Shown here in pieces: positions 6,404 to 6,645 of a stretch of DNA of 6,645 nucleotides. The notes beneath the pieces were generated by a model. It was not told where the DNA came from, made no database searches, and saw only the letters and a list, made by a program, of their open reading frames with translations. Made by a program: the position numbers and the translations under genes. This DNA comes from Helicobacter sp. Lineage in GTDB: Bacteria > Campylobacterota > Campylobacteria > Campylobacterales > Helicobacteraceae. Position 1 is the first letter of the stretch; each line of letters begins with the position of its first letter. The stretch lies in contig JARHZY010000065.1 in the NCBI GenBank assembly GCA_029264655.1, positions 1-6,645 on the forward strand, given 5' to 3'.

Positions 6404-6410
6404 AGGGGGA
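6404..6410 (+). promoter_or_regulatory. Ribosome binding site of the MBOAT gene, unusually far from the start
   Basis: AGGGGGA is the only purine-rich G run in the neighbourhood and must serve the ATG at 6423, but 12 bases separate them, compared with five to nine at the other genes of this window. No closer in-frame start codon exists, and the protein's N-terminus (MLFSSYTFIFMFLP) is the typical MBOAT beginning, so the start stands. Confidence 0.6.
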
Positions 6411-6422
6411 ACTAAAAACAAA

Positions 6423-6645
6423 ATGCTATTTAGCTCATACACTTTTATATTCATGTTTTTACCATTTGTATTAATAGTATTTATATTACTTCAAAAAGCA
6501 TCTTTTAAAAATCATTTAATAATAGCAAAGGTATTTCTTATACTAAGTAGTCTATTTTTCTATGCTTATTGGAAACTTGAATATTTACCTATATTGCTTA
6601 TATCTATTGTGATAAATTATATTATAGCAAGACAAATATTAATAA
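6423..6645 (+). CDS. MBOAT-family membrane O-acyltransferase (AlgI/PatA-like), N-terminal part only
   Basis: The frame is open from ATG to the end of the window (74 complete codons) and is cut by the window edge, not by a stop. The beginning MLFSSYTFIFMFLP, a membrane segment at about 4-24, a second at about 35-49 containing SSLFFYAYW, and YLPILLISIVINYIIAR at 54-70 are the hallmark N-terminus of the AlgI branch of membrane-bound O-acyltransferases. Members move acyl groups, usually acetyl, across the inner membrane to alginate, peptidoglycan (PatA), teichoic acid or surface glycans, generally with a SGNH-type partner encoded next door. The catalytic His lies far downstream and is not in view, so substrate and intactness cannot be judged. 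The gene is 708 bases from the transporter gene and so probably has its own promoter. Confidence 0.88.
   Translation, partial: MLFSSYTFIFMFLPFVLIVFILLQKASFKNHLIIAKVFLILSSLFFYAYWKLEYLPILLISIVINYIIARQILI

Larger units (their letters stand above)
5715..6422. other. Long intergenic region with no supported gene
   Basis: These 708 very AT-rich bases follow the transporter gene. No GC-rich terminator is present. AT-only inverted repeats occur at 5733-5738/5746-5751 (TTTAAT/ATTAAA) and 5797-5803/5819-5825 (CAATAAT/ATTATTG); the latter is followed by a T-rich run and might help termination. A small hairpin (GCGAAG, loop ACAGA, CTTTGC, with one G-T pair) lies at 5947-5963. Positions 5930-6101 have short open stretches on both strands that may be remains of a gene or a dispersed repeat. 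The right end carries a possible promoter (6318-6323) and the ribosome binding site of the next gene. I see no tRNA. Confidence 0.7.

Overview
The window looks like chromosomal DNA of an enterohepatic-type Helicobacter, or a close Campylobacterota relative. The DNA is strongly AT-rich, the -10 boxes are TATAAT with no clear -35, and the PiT phosphate transporter of about 532 residues closely matches the length I remember for the H. pylori homologue (family knowledge, not a search). About a quarter of the window lies outside convincing genes, which is loose packing for this group.

Layout. Positions 1-298 hold a TATAAT promoter and a short lipoprotein-like CDS on the + strand. Positions 299-588 are a convergent intergenic gap with no supported gene. 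Positions 589-3492 hold three minus-strand genes that read as one operon, in transcription order: a 330-residue secreted protein of unknown function, a 205-residue secreted protein with a regularly spaced proline-rich segment, and a GT9-family heptosyltransferase best called waaF. Positions 3493-4115 are a long divergent spacer with a 14-bp perfect palindrome and, at its right end, a good promoter and ribosome binding site for the next gene. Positions 4116-5714 encode the PiT-family phosphate transporter. Positions 5715-6422 are a second long spacer with no supported gene. From 6423 to the window end is the start of an MBOAT-family (AlgI/PatA-like) membrane O-acyltransferase, cut off by the window edge.

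The theme is the cell envelope: LPS inner-core synthesis, two co-transcribed exported proteins, an inner-membrane phosphate transporter and the beginning of a membrane O-acyltransferase. I see no RNA gene, CRISPR array, insertion sequence or phage gene. The best candidate for something undescribed is the pair of exported proteins encoded just upstream of waaF, particularly the small one, whose ten prolines in the proline-rich segment are separated only by 3 or 5 residues. The word AGAWTCT is also notable: nine copies in the first 3.7 kb and none afterwards.
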